The notes under the pieces are model-generated. The model saw nothing but the letters and a program-made list of their open reading frames with translations. It had not been told where the DNA came from and did no database searches. The translations under genes were made by a program, and so were the position numbers. Positions 16,211-24,147 of a DNA stretch of 34,918 nucleotides are shown in pieces (positions within the stretch are counted from its first letter, which is position 1; each line of letters begins with the position of its first letter). The stretch lies in contig JAFZOU010000135.1 of NCBI GenBank assembly GCA_017550525.1, positions 1 through 34,918 of the forward strand, in the 5' to 3' direction. The stretch is from Bacteroidales bacterium (GTDB lineage Bacteria; Bacteroidota; Bacteroidia; Bacteroidales; UBA932).

Positions 16211-16494
16211 TGGGTCAGAAGATTACACTGAAAATAGCCGGTCGTGATTATAGCCTCACTGCTCAATCACAAGAGCAGGAAGCAACCCTCCGCCGTGCAG
16301 CGGATGCAATAAACAGCCGCCTGGATGCTTATACACTCAGTCATCCCGGCAAAACTGCACTGGAACTGATGTCCCTTGTGGCGCTCAACGAAACCCTGTT
16401 CCGTATGAACGTCCAGAAGGAGATAGAGCAGTATAAAGCATCGGAAGAGCAGCTTGGACAAGACCTGGACCGCTACCTCAAAGACACGCAATAA
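16210..16494 (+). CDS. zapA: cell division protein ZapA
   Basis: A 94-residue ZapA, which binds FtsZ and cross-links protofilaments at the division site. KITLKIAGRDYSLTAQSQEQEATLRRAADAIN is the ZapA N-terminal domain, followed by the long C-terminal helix (ALELMSLVALNETLFRMNVQKEIEQYKASEEQLGQ) that dimerises. The ATG at 16210 overlaps the previous stop and gives the standard MGQK-type start; an upstream in-frame ATG at 16183 would add nine residues inside the coiled-coil gene and is less likely. A structured RNA region begins right after the stop. Confidence 0.9.
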   Translation: MGQKITLKIAGRDYSLTAQSQEQEATLRRAADAINSRLDAYTLSHPGKTALELMSLVALNETLFRMNVQKEIEQYKASEEQLGQDLDRYLKDTQ

Positions 16495-16648
16495 GCCGCC
16501 GGGATCGATGGCTGAAATCAACACGTTCGATTGAACCGGGCGCACTTAGGCCGTGGATGGCGGGCCCTCTTTGAAGGGATACCTGAATCGGCCGGACCCC
16601 AAATCTTATTTATTAAGATTTTCTGACTGGATACGGCGGCTTTTTTTC
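16495..16648 (+). ncRNA. candidate 6S-like RNA closed by a long-range helix and T-tract
   Basis: The 195-nt zapA-rny gap has no open frame. GCCGCCG (16495-16501) is complementary to CGGCGGC (16634-16640), which is followed at once by seven T (16641-16647), giving a long closing helix with an intrinsic-terminator end. Inside are a strong hairpin AAATCTTA/TAAGATTT (about 16601-16620) and a small CCCT/AGGG hairpin near 16565-16577. 6S RNA (ssrS) often lies next to zapA, so 6S is the leading reading. I did not confirm the 6S central bubble, and ~154 nt is on the short side. Confidence 0.5.
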
Positions 16649-16689
16649 CATATCTATTGCCTGTTAACAGCACATAACACACAATATAT

Positions 16690-18210
16690 ATGGACATCAT
16701 ATCTTTAATAATTGGATTTGTAGCCGGAGCGGTAATAGCCCTGGCGGCTTACATAGTGATAAGGCGCTCTATCCTCAAGGGGAAGCGTGACGAAATCATT
16801 GAAAAGGCAGAGATTGAAGCAGAAAAGATTAAGAACGAGAGAATACTCCAGGCCAAGGAGAAGTATCTTTCCCTCAAGAGCGAGCATGAGAAAATGGTCA
16901 ACGAGTCCAACGCCCGTATCCATGAATCTGAGAATCGCGTAAGGCAGAAGGAGAACACCTTAAACCAGAAGATGGGTGAGGCCGATAGAAAAAACCGTGA
17001 ACTGGATGCCCAGAAAGCGGCCCTGAAGGCCAGGGAAGATGAATACGACCGCCTTCGCGACCAGGCAATCCGCCAGATAGAGGAGGTTGCCGGCATGACT
17101 GCCCAGGAAGCAAAAACCCAGCTCATGGAGCAGATGAAGGCAGAGGCCCGCACAGAAGCTCAGGCCTACATCAACGACTGCATAGACGAAGCCCGCCTCA
17201 ACGCCGCCAAGGAAGCAAAGCGCATAGTTATCAACACCATCCAGCGCACCGCTACGGAAACTGCAATTGAGAATGCCGTTACCACCTTCCCCATTGAGAA
17301 CGACGAAATTAAGGGACGTATTATCGGCCGTGAAGGACGTAATATCCGCGCCCTGGAGGCCGCTACGGGCGTGGAGATTGTGGTAGACGACACCCCTGAT
17401 GCAATCCTTCTCAGCGCGTTTGACCCTGTGCGCAGGGAGGTTGCCCGTCTTGCCCTCCACCAGCTTGTTGTAGACGGCCGTATCCACCCTGCCCGTATTG
17501 AAGAGGTGGTCACAAAGGTTTCCAAGCAGCTTGAGGAAGAGATCCTGGAAACAGGCAAGCGCACCTGCATAGACCTTGGGATCCACGGCCTTTCAATGGA
17601 GCTTGTCCGTCTTATCGGCCGAATGAAATACCGTTCATCCTATGGCCAGAACCTCCTTCAGCACTCACGTGAGGTTGCTAACATCTGCGCCATCCTGGCT
17701 TCCGAGCTTGGCCTCAACCCCAAAATTGCAAAGAGGGCCGGCCTGCTGCATGATATAGGAAAGGTTTCAGAGGAAGACCCTGATCTCCCTCACGCCCTCC
17801 TTGGCATGAAGCTGGCAGAGCAGTACAAGGAAAAGCCGGAAATCTGCAATGCTATCGGCGCTCACCATGAGGAAACCGAGATGACATCCCTCTACGCTCC
17901 CCTAGTGCTGGTTGGTGACGCCATCTCAGGCGCCCGTCCCGGTGCACGCCGTGAGGTCATAGAGAGCTACATCAAGAGACTCCGCGGCATGGAGAACCTT
18001 GCCGGCGCTTATCCCGGAGTAACCAAGGCCTACGCCATCCAGGCCGGCCGTGAACTCCGCGTGATTGTAGGCGCAGAACAGGTCTCGGACCATGACGCAG
18101 AGGTCCTCTCCGGTGAAATCGCCAAGAAGATCCAGGACGAAATGACCTATCCCGGCCAGGTGAAGATCACGGTCATCCGTGAAACCAGGTCAGTTGCTTA
18201 CGCAAAGTAA
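16690..18210 (+). CDS. rny: ribonuclease Y
   Basis: A 506-residue membrane-anchored endoribonuclease that initiates mRNA decay. N-terminal transmembrane helix (residues about 4-24, [21 protein letters not shown]), then a long coiled coil to about residue 180, a KH domain ([31 protein letters not shown]), and the metal-binding HD domain with the His-Asp pair at residues 354-355 (LLHDIGKV) and IGAHHEE further on. Length and order are canonical. It follows the structured RNA by 42 nt; the gap contains a 10-bp palindrome CTGTTAACAG (16661-16670) but no good -7 box, so its promoter is unclear. Confidence 0.96.
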   Translation: MDIISLIIGFVAGAVIALAAYIVIRRSILKGKRDEIIEKAEIEAEKIKNERILQAKEKYLSLKSEHEKMVNESNARIHESENRVRQKENTLNQKMGEADRKNRELDAQKAALKAREDEYDRLRDQAIRQIEEVAGMTAQEAKTQLMEQMKAEARTEAQAYINDCIDEARLNAAKEAKRIVINTIQRTATETAIENAVTTFPIENDEIKGRIIGREGRNIRALEAATGVEIVVDDTPDAILLSAFDPVRREVARLALHQLVVDGRIHPARIEEVVTKVSKQLEEEILETGKRTCIDLGIHGLSMELVRLIGRMKYRSSYGQNLLQHSREVANICAILASELGLNPKIAKRAGLLHDIGKVSEEDPDLPHALLGMKLAEQYKEKPEICNAIGAHHEETEMTSLYAPLVLVGDAISGARPGARREVIESYIKRLRGMENLAGAYPGVTKAYAIQAGRELRVIVGAEQVSDHDAEVLSGEIAKKIQDEMTYPGQVKITVIRETRSVAYAK

Positions 18211-18219
18211 ACCCTTGTT

Positions 18220-19968
18220 ATGAATACAATCCTTAAACTTGCCGCACCGCTTGCAATTGCAGCGTGTGTGGCATGTTCGCATTCGCTGAAGGACGGAGAC
18301 TACACCCTTACTGTTCTCTCCACCAACGATGTCCACGGTTCCTGGTTCGATTCCACTTATGTGGGCGGCCGCATCAAGAATTCCCTTTTTGCGGTCAACA
18401 CCCTTGTAGACAGCGTCCGTAAGGCCGATGGGGAGAAAAACGTCCTTCTCATTGATGCCGGCGACTGCCTGCAGGGAGACAACGCTGCGTACTACTACAA
18501 CTATATAGATACCCTGTCTCCGCATCTTTTCCCCCGCCTACTTCACTATATGAATTACGATGCAGTGGTTTGGGGTAACCACGACGTTGAAACGGGGCAT
18601 AAGGTCTACGACCGCGTAAACAGGGAATTATCGGCCTACAAGATTCCCCTTCTTGCCGGAAATGCCATCCGCAACGATAACGGAAAACCCTACTTCCCCC
18701 TGTACAAGATTGTCCGTAAAGGCGGCCTGAAAGTGGCTGTGCTCGGTTACCAGAATGCCAATATCAATGCCTGGCTGGGTGAAGAACTCTGGAGCGGGAT
18801 GCACTTTGAACGCATTGCTCCCCGTGTTCAGCAGGATGTGGACTACGTCCGTGCAAAAGAGCATCCTGACGTAGTTGTAGTGGGCGTTCATTCCGCAACG
18901 GGCGCCGGAGACGGCAACAACCCCGAGGCTGAAGCCATGGACGTATTCAACAGCGTCCGCGGCGCAGACTTTGTCATCTGCAGCCACGACCACCGTCCTT
19001 TTGTTGAAACCCGTGACTCAATAGTCCTGATGAACTCCGGCAGCCACACGCGCTTCCTTGCCTGCGGCAAGATCCATCTCAGTGTCAAAGACAGGAAGAT
19101 TGTCAGTAAATCATATGAGGCCGGACTTCTCCCTATCAAGGCCAGTAAGGCCGATCCAGTAATGCGTGAGCACTTCCGCAAGGAATATGAGGCGGTAAAG
19201 GCCTTCACACTTCAGGAAGTTGGCGTCCTGAACGTGGATCTCCGCACCCGTGACGCCTACACCGGCATGAGTGATTACATCAATCTCATCCATACGCTCT
19301 GCATCACCCAGGAGCCCGCTGAGATTTCAATTGCGGCACCCCTCACTTACAACGGCACCGTGAAGGCAGGCGTCCTTCTTTTCAACGACCTTTTCACCAT
19401 CTACCCCTTTGAGAACCAGCTATACGTGGTCAAGATGACAGGAGATGAGATTGTAAGGTATCTTGAAGCTTCATATGACCGCTGGATTGTTACCGCGTCA
19501 AAGCCCGGAGACCACGTCCTTAAAATAGTGCAAAGGGACAATCCACGCAATATGCAGAAGGGATGGTCATTCGTGGGGCATTCCTACAACTTTGACTCTG
19601 CCGCCGGCATCAATTATTCGGTGGATGTGACAAAGCCCCGCGGCTCACGCGTTTCAGTAAGTTCCATGGCCGATGGAAGTGCCTTCGATCCAGCCCGTAC
19701 CTACAATGTTGCAATGACCTCCTACCGCGCAAGCGGCGGCGGAAATCTCCTTCAGGAAGTTGGAATAGATACGGACCGCATAGATGAGAGAGTGGTGGCC
19801 CACTACCCTGAAATCCGTAATATCCTGTACGATTACCTGATGGAGAACGGCTCCATAGACCCAGAGGTCATTGGAGATCCGTCAGTGATTGGTTCCTGGA
19901 AGTTTGTTCCCGAGAAGATTGCCGGCCCTGCAATTGAGGCCGATATGCAATTGCTCTTTGGGAAATAG
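18220..19968 (+). CDS. bifunctional 5'-nucleotidase / metallophosphatase lipoprotein, UshA family
   Basis: A 582-residue secreted enzyme that dephosphorylates nucleotides or sugar nucleotides outside the cytoplasm. The N-terminus MNTILKLAAPLAIAAC has a lipobox with Cys16 (Cys19 is an alternative). The metallophosphatase domain carries TNDVHG, DAGDCLQGD, WGNHDVE, VVVGVHS and CSHDHRP. The C-terminal nucleotide-binding domain has NGTVKAGVLLFNDLFTIYPFEN and the YNVAMTSYRASGGGN loop that stacks on the base. It begins 9 nt after rny and fits functionally with the purine-salvage genes upstream. The exact substrate is not determinable. Confidence 0.9.
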   Translation: MNTILKLAAPLAIAACVACSHSLKDGDYTLTVLSTNDVHGSWFDSTYVGGRIKNSLFAVNTLVDSVRKADGEKNVLLIDAGDCLQGDNAAYYYNYIDTLSPHLFPRLLHYMNYDAVVWGNHDVETGHKVYDRVNRELSAYKIPLLAGNAIRNDNGKPYFPLYKIVRKGGLKVAVLGYQNANINAWLGEELWSGMHFERIAPRVQQDVDYVRAKEHPDVVVVGVHSATGAGDGNNPEAEAMDVFNSVRGADFVICSHDHRPFVETRDSIVLMNSGSHTRFLACGKIHLSVKDRKIVSKSYEAGLLPIKASKADPVMREHFRKEYEAVKAFTLQEVGVLNVDLRTRDAYTGMSDYINLIHTLCITQEPAEISIAAPLTYNGTVKAGVLLFNDLFTIYPFENQLYVVKMTGDEIVRYLEASYDRWIVTASKPGDHVLKIVQRDNPRNMQKGWSFVGHSYNFDSAAGINYSVDVTKPRGSRVSVSSMADGSAFDPARTYNVAMTSYRASGGGNLLQEVGIDTDRIDERVVAHYPEIRNILYDYLMENGSIDPEVIGDPSVIGSWKFVPEKIAGPAIEADMQLLFGK

Positions 19969-19986
19969 CTTGTCCAATGCTTCCCC

Positions 19987-20042
19987 AGGCGGCTTCTGCC
20001 GCCAGCCCCTCTCCCGAGGAGAGGGGGGAGGGTAACGTAAGC
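19987..20042. repeat. dispersed double-hairpin repeat, copy 2
   Basis: The 56-nt second copy of the element at 5320-5382, identical apart from a 7-nt gap in the G-rich tail. Both hairpins are intact (GGCGGC-TTCT-GCCGCC and CCCCTCTCC-CGA-GGAGAGGGG), as is the tail GGTAACGTAAGC. It lies 18 nt after the nucleotidase stop, between convergent genes, and may double as a terminator or mRNA 3' stabiliser. Confidence 0.8.
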
Positions 20043-20052
20043 TTTTATTTGC

Positions 20053-20084
20053 AAAAATGAAAGGTTTATCTAAAACCTTTCATT
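20053..20084 (-). terminator. rho-independent terminator of ffh overlapping its last codons
   Basis: Perfect 12-bp stem AATGAAAGGTTT/AAACCTTTCATT (20056-20067 with 20073-20084), 5-nt loop, then T run on the minus strand (plus A at 20053-20057). The hairpin includes the ffh stop codon (20066-20068) and its final five codons. Confidence 0.82.
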
Positions 20085-21385
20085 CTTTGCATAAGGGAGC
20101 CGGTAACGGCGCCCTTCATCAGTTTGCGGGTGCCTTCAAACTGCTTGAGGAGCTTGTTTACATCCGGAAGGCTGGTGCCGGAGCCATCGGCAATCCTCTT
20201 GCGGCGGGAACCGTTGATTGCCTCCGGGTGCTCCCTCTCATAGGGAGTCATGGAAAGGATGATGGCTTCCGTGGACTTGAAGGCGTCGTCAGGGATATCC
20301 ACATCCTTCATAGCCTTGTCCATGCCGGGAATCATACCCGCAAGGTCCTTGATATTACCCATCTTCTTCACCTGCTGGATCTGCTGATAGAAATCCCACA
20401 GGGTGAACTGATCCTTGGCAAGTTTCTTCTTGAGGGCACGGGCCTCCTTTTCATCGTACTGCTCCTGGGCTTTCTCAACAAGGGAAACCACGTCTCCCAT
20501 GCCAAGGATACGGTCTGCTATGCGTTCAGGGTGGAATACATCCAGGGCCTCGAGTTTTTCTCCGGAAGAGACAAACTTGATGGGTTTTCCAACCACGGCC
20601 TTGATGGAGAGGGCCGCACCACCGCGGGTGTCACCGTCCATCTTGGTGAGGACAACGCCGTCAAAGTCCAGGCGGTCGTTGAAGGCCCTGGCGGTTTCTA
20701 CGGCGTCCTGACCTGTCATGGCGTCTACCACAAACAGGGTTTCCGTAGGGTTCAGGGCTTTATGGAGGGCCGATATCTCGTTCATCAGTTCCTCGTCCAC
20801 CGCAAGACGGCCGGCGGTATCCACAATCACCACAGGGAAGCCTTCAGCTTTAGCCTTCTTAACAGCATCGTGGGCAATTTTGATAGGATCCTTCTCCCCT
20901 TCTATCGTAAAAACGGGAACCTCTATGCTGTCTCCCAGCACTTTGAGCTGCTCTATGGCGGCGGGACGGAAGGTATCGCAGGCGGCAAGAAGGACCTTCA
21001 TCCCTTTCTTGGACTTCAGGTGGAGGGCCAGTTTTGCACTGAATGTGGTTTTACCGGAACCGTTGAGACCAGCCACCAGCACAATGCCGGGGTTTCCCTT
21101 AACATTGATTTCCTGGGCCGACGACCCCATGAAATCCGCCAGTTCATCCCTCATGATCTTTACCATCATCTGCTGGGGCTTCACGGCGGTGAGAACGCCT
21201 GTGCCGATGGCCTTGTCCTTTACGCGGTTACAGAAATCCTTTGCAACCTTATAGCTTACATCGGCATCCAGAAGGGCCTTGCGGATATCCTTGACGGTTT
21301 CCGCAATATTGATTTCAGTTATTTTTCCTTCTCCCTTGAGGATCTTGAACGACCTCTCCAGTCTCTCTTGCAGGTTCTCGAACAT
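20066..21385 (-). CDS. ffh: signal recognition particle protein Ffh (SRP54)
   Basis: A 439-residue SRP GTPase that binds signal sequences and 4.5S RNA to deliver nascent membrane proteins to SecYEG. I chose ATG 21385 (MFENLQERLERSF), the standard Ffh start; an in-frame ATG at 21415 would lie upstream of the likely -7 box at 21404-21411. N domain, then the G domain with GLNGSGKTTFSAKLA, DTFRPAAIEQL, DTAGR and TKMDGDTRGG, then a methionine-rich M domain (GMIPGMDKAMKDVD, SMTPYEREHPEAI, SRRKRIADGSGTS, LMQRMKG). Full length. It is monocistronic with a terminator folded into its last codons. Confidence 0.97.
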   Translation of the reverse strand: MFENLQERLERSFKILKGEGKITEINIAETVKDIRKALLDADVSYKVAKDFCNRVKDKAIGTGVLTAVKPQQMMVKIMRDELADFMGSSAQEINVKGNPGIVLVAGLNGSGKTTFSAKLALHLKSKKGMKVLLAACDTFRPAAIEQLKVLGDSIEVPVFTIEGEKDPIKIAHDAVKKAKAEGFPVVIVDTAGRLAVDEELMNEISALHKALNPTETLFVVDAMTGQDAVETARAFNDRLDFDGVVLTKMDGDTRGGAALSIKAVVGKPIKFVSSGEKLEALDVFHPERIADRILGMGDVVSLVEKAQEQYDEKEARALKKKLAKDQFTLWDFYQQIQQVKKMGNIKDLAGMIPGMDKAMKDVDIPDDAFKSTEAIILSMTPYEREHPEAINGSRRKRIADGSGTSLPDVNKLLKQFEGTRKLMKGAVTGSLMQRMKGFR

Positions 21386-21403
21386 ACGTACAATTTTAGT
21401 GTG

Positions 21404-21411
21404 CAAATATA
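21404..21411 (-). promoter_or_regulatory. ffh -7 box TATATTTG
   Basis: Minus-strand TATATTTG, matching TAnnTTTG, 19 nt upstream of the chosen ffh ATG. It supports start 21385 over 21415. No clear TTTG -33 box at 19-21 nt. Confidence 0.6.
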
Positions 21412-21453
21412 GCAATTTCTGCGTTCATAATAAAAAAGAAACGTTTCCTGTGT

Positions 21454-21469
21454 TGTTTCACGTGAATCA
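21454..21469. promoter_or_regulatory. parS-like ParB-binding site
   Basis: TGTTTCACGTGAATCA matches the conserved chromosomal parS consensus TGTTTCACGTGAAACA at 15 of 16 positions, including the full TTCACGTGAA core. It lies in the non-coding gap between divergent ffh and the lipoprotein gene. A second palindrome GAAACGTTTC is 7 nt upstream (21438-21447). Confidence 0.65.
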
Positions 21470-21527
21470 CAAAAAACATTTCAAAAAGTTTTTACGTTTG
21501 AGGGGGGTCAGTTCCGGGAAAGGGCCA

Positions 21528-21535
21528 TACCTTTG
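21528..21535 (+). promoter_or_regulatory. -7 box TACCTTTG of the DUF4493/DUF6359-like lipoprotein gene
   Basis: Plus-strand TACCTTTG fits TAnnTTTG and is 17 nt before the ATG at 21552. The nearest TTTG (21497-21500) is 27 nt upstream, too far for a standard -33 box. Confidence 0.5.
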
Positions 21536-21551
21536 GCAAAACGCTTGCAAT

Positions 21552-22643
21552 ATGGAAAAACTGTTAAAATGGATGGCCATAATCCCGCTGGTGGCGGGAC
21601 TGGCCGCATGCGATGATTTTGGGAAATACCCATCGGCCGATACCCACGGGGAGCTCCAGTGGGAGATTGACCGGGAGTCCGTTGCAAAAGCCGGGGCCCA
21701 GCTCCCGGATATAAATGACTTCCTGCTCACAATTATTGACAACAAAGGCGTAACCCTCTATGACGGTCCTTATGGAGACTCCCCGGCCAGTCTCACCGTC
21801 CCGGCGGGGAGCTACACAATAAGCGTAGTCTCAGGGCAGTTTACCTCCCCCGCCTTCGCACATCCCGTCTATGGAGATGAGGAGGTTGTGGTAATAAAGG
21901 CCGGGGAAAGCGCTACGGTCTATCTAAACTGTACCCTCATCAACTGCGGCATAAGGCTAAGAATCGCCCCTGATTTCCTCACCAGCTTCCCGGACGGAGT
22001 AATGTATGTGAAACAGGGATCGGCCAAACTAATGTACTCCTATATGGAAGACAGGATTGCATATTTCAAACCGGGAGAGATTGCCGTGGTACTATATAAC
22101 GAAGGTAAGGAGGAGACACTTTTCACGCGCATCCTGGAGGCCCGGCAAATCCTTACCGTAAGCATATCGGCCCCGGGAAAGGCCGATGGCGGAGCATCCT
22201 CAATAAGGGTATCGCTGGACACAAGCAAGACATGGCTCACGGAGAACTGGGTCATAGGCGGGGACAATTCAGGAAACGGTCAGGGCGGAGGATCCGTTCC
22301 GGATGCATGCTCCGTATCCGAAGCCCGTGAAAGGATTGGGCAGAAAGATGTTTGGGTATATGGATATATAGTAGGAGGAGACTTAACCACATCTGCAACC
22401 GGAGAGGTCAAGACATCTGGCATCACAAAGGCAACACACCTTGCTATGGCCGACCGGTCTACAATCAGGGACAAGGCCGCATGCATAGCCGTGGAACTGC
22501 CGGCCGGGAAAGTGCGTGACGCCCTGAACCTGGTGGCTCACCCGGACCTGATAGGAACGAGGGTATACGTAAAAGGAGAGATTGTGGAAAAATACTTTGG
22601 GACCGTAGGACTCAAAGGGACAAGCGACTATGTGATGAAATAG
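21552..22643 (+). CDS. putative surface lipoprotein, DUF4493-like N-terminus and DUF6359/OB-fold-like C-terminus
   Basis: A 363-residue predicted lipoprotein. Start ATG 21552 gives MEKLLKWMAIIPLVAGLAAC with the lipobox cysteine at residue 20; an upstream open extension (from 21279) overlaps ffh and the promoter and is rejected. Residues about 30-225 resemble DUF4493 (GELQWEIDRE, DINDFLLTIIDNKG, TVPAGSYTISVVSG). A glycine-rich linker (SGNGQGGGS) leads to a C-terminal domain like DUF6359 (SVSEARERIGQKDVWVYGYIVGG, RVYVKGEIVEKYFG), an OB-like fold common in Bacteroidales lipoproteins. Function unknown. It carries an unusual five copies of the ATCGGCC word, and its stop abuts the cls stop on the opposite strand with no gap. 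Confidence 0.8.
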   Translation: MEKLLKWMAIIPLVAGLAACDDFGKYPSADTHGELQWEIDRESVAKAGAQLPDINDFLLTIIDNKGVTLYDGPYGDSPASLTVPAGSYTISVVSGQFTSPAFAHPVYGDEEVVVIKAGESATVYLNCTLINCGIRLRIAPDFLTSFPDGVMYVKQGSAKLMYSYMEDRIAYFKPGEIAVVLYNEGKEETLFTRILEARQILTVSISAPGKADGGASSIRVSLDTSKTWLTENWVIGGDNSGNGQGGGSVPDACSVSEARERIGQKDVWVYGYIVGGDLTTSATGEVKTSGITKATHLAMADRSTIRDKAACIAVELPAGKVRDALNLVAHPDLIGTRVYVKGEIVEKYFGTVGLKGTSDYVMK

Positions 22644-24089
22644 CTAGAATTCCCTGTAGAATAGACGAACGAAGCTGGATAAAAGCATTCCCTTGATGGT
22701 TCTGGATGCCAGCCAGGATTCAAGGGTCCACTCCTTTGAACCGGAAAGACGCTCTTCAAATGCCTTCCTGAAAAAGGTAGCGGTTTCACGGTCGTAGATG
22801 AAAGTGTTTATCTCATTATTGATTGTGAAGCTCCTTACGTCCAGGTTGGTTGCGCCCACAACGGAGAGATAGTCATCGGCCACCATAGTTTTGGAATGGT
22901 TGAATTCTCCATCACTTTCAACTATTTTGACGCCGGCTTCAAGGCACTCTGCATAATAACCCCTGTTGAAATGACTCAGGATGGGGGTATCCACTTTCCT
23001 GGGAATCATAACCCTGACGTCCACGCCCCTCAGGGCGGCCGATTTCAGAGCCAACAGGAAAGATGCCGGAGGGACAAAGTACGGAGTCTGGAAATAGACA
23101 TAATTCCGGGCGTTCCCAAGCACCCACTCGTAGGCCATCTGGGTGGTAGGCCATGGGAAATCAGATTCATCGGAGACTATCTGCAAAGTCTTTCCGTCCT
23201 CAAAGGGCTTCATCTTCTGGAAGTAGTCTCCAAGGGGTCTCTCCACAACTCCCTTGCAACTGATCCAAGTGTCAAGGAATGAAGCCTGAAGCCGTGCAAC
23301 GGCAGGACCCTCTATCCTAAGATGTGTATCATGCCACACATTGAAATAATTGTCACTGATATTCATCCCGCCGGTATAGCCTATGTGCCCGTCTATCACG
23401 ACTATCTTCCTGTGCTGCTGACAGTTAAGACGCATGATGAAAAGGCGGAGCCCCTGACGGATGGTTGTATAGCGCACAACAGCGATGCCAGCCTCCTCCA
23501 TAGGTTTCCAGAACTTACGTGGTATTCTTCTGGCAACTATGCTGTTAAGCAGGAAACGGACCTCAACTCCTTCCCTGGCTTTCTCAATGAGAAGGTCTCT
23601 CACTTCCCTTCCGGAGGCGTCATTTCCAAAGCGGAAATACTCAAGGTGGATGGACCTTTGGGCATTCCTGATATCTTCAAGAAGGAGTTCTTTCTTGCGG
23701 GAGCCAGATGTTATGATCTCAAGTCTGTTGCCGTCATATATCCTGTTCCATTTCCAACAGGCATGGTTCAGGCGTGCCAGAGGGTAGAAAAAAGAATCTA
23801 TGCCTTCAGGTATTCCGTCCGGGAAAAGGAATGATGCCATTTCTCCGGGGATTTCCTCCTTCATCCTTCTCTCCGCCTCTTCGTGAATATACTTACGAGC
23901 CTTGGCCGTGCGGTAATCCATGCCAAAAATGAGATATAGGACAAAACCGGCCACGGGTACAAACAACATCAACAGCACCCAGGCCATGGCTGTTTCCTGC
24001 ACTCTTTTGTCCCTGAGCACCAGATAGCATAGCGCCAGACGAAGGAGCACAGGGAGGGCGACCAGGATTATGTTTGGGACACTGCTCAT
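22644..24089 (-). CDS. cls: cardiolipin synthase (phospholipase D superfamily)
   Basis: A 481-residue enzyme condensing two phosphatidylglycerols to cardiolipin and glycerol. Two N-terminal membrane segments (ILVALPVLLRLALCYLVL; AMAWVLLMLFVPVAGFVLYLIF) form the PLDc_N region, followed by two HKD motifs, HRKIVVIDGHIGYTGG in the middle and HSKTMVADDYLSVVGATNLD near residue 415. YFQTPYFVPP is typical of Cls. The -7 box at 24097-24104 is so close to the ATG that the transcript may be leaderless. The C-terminal stop is directly adjacent to the lipoprotein stop, so termination must occur within the neighbouring gene. Confidence 0.94.
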   Translation of the reverse strand: MSSVPNIILVALPVLLRLALCYLVLRDKRVQETAMAWVLLMLFVPVAGFVLYLIFGMDYRTAKARKYIHEEAERRMKEEIPGEMASFLFPDGIPEGIDSFFYPLARLNHACWKWNRIYDGNRLEIITSGSRKKELLLEDIRNAQRSIHLEYFRFGNDASGREVRDLLIEKAREGVEVRFLLNSIVARRIPRKFWKPMEEAGIAVVRYTTIRQGLRLFIMRLNCQQHRKIVVIDGHIGYTGGMNISDNYFNVWHDTHLRIEGPAVARLQASFLDTWISCKGVVERPLGDYFQKMKPFEDGKTLQIVSDESDFPWPTTQMAYEWVLGNARNYVYFQTPYFVPPASFLLALKSAALRGVDVRVMIPRKVDTPILSHFNRGYYAECLEAGVKIVESDGEFNHSKTMVADDYLSVVGATNLDVRSFTINNEINTFIYDRETATFFRKAFEERLSGSKEWTLESWLASRTIKGMLLSSFVRLFYREF

Positions 24090-24096
24090 ATACTCA

Positions 24097-24104
24097 CAAA
24101 GATA
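24097..24104 (-). promoter_or_regulatory. cls -7 box TATCTTTG, near-leaderless
   Basis: Minus-strand TATCTTTG ending 8 nt before the cls ATG at 24089, so transcription would start within a few bases of the start codon. Confidence 0.55.
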
Positions 24105-24118
24105 ACAAAAATTATTCG

Positions 24119-24126
24119 TATATTTG
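24119..24126 (+). promoter_or_regulatory. -7 box TATATTTG of acyl-CoA ligase 1
   Basis: Plus-strand TATATTTG, 22 nt before the GTG start at 24148, in a 58-nt divergent gap back to back with the cls box. Confidence 0.55.
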
Positions 24127-24147
24127 TAGCCCTTATACCTACTGCAA

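Noticed and set aside
17665-17672. Second parS-like core TCACGTGA in rny
   Set aside because: Only the 8-nt core matches; the flanks do not follow the parS consensus and it is explained by coding sequence (His-Ser-Arg-Glu).
20057-21412. Long open frame (about 450 codons) opposite ffh on the plus strand
   Set aside because: It mirrors the ffh gene, and its His/Gly/Leu-rich protein has no recognisable motif; ffh has full SRP54 motifs, promoter and terminator.
21386-21415. Earlier ffh start at 21415
   Set aside because: It overlaps the likely ffh -7 box and adds ten residues not typical of Ffh.
21279-21551. In-frame upstream extension of the lipoprotein gene at 21552
   Set aside because: It would overlap ffh, span the parS-like site and promoter boxes, and bury the signal peptide inside the protein.
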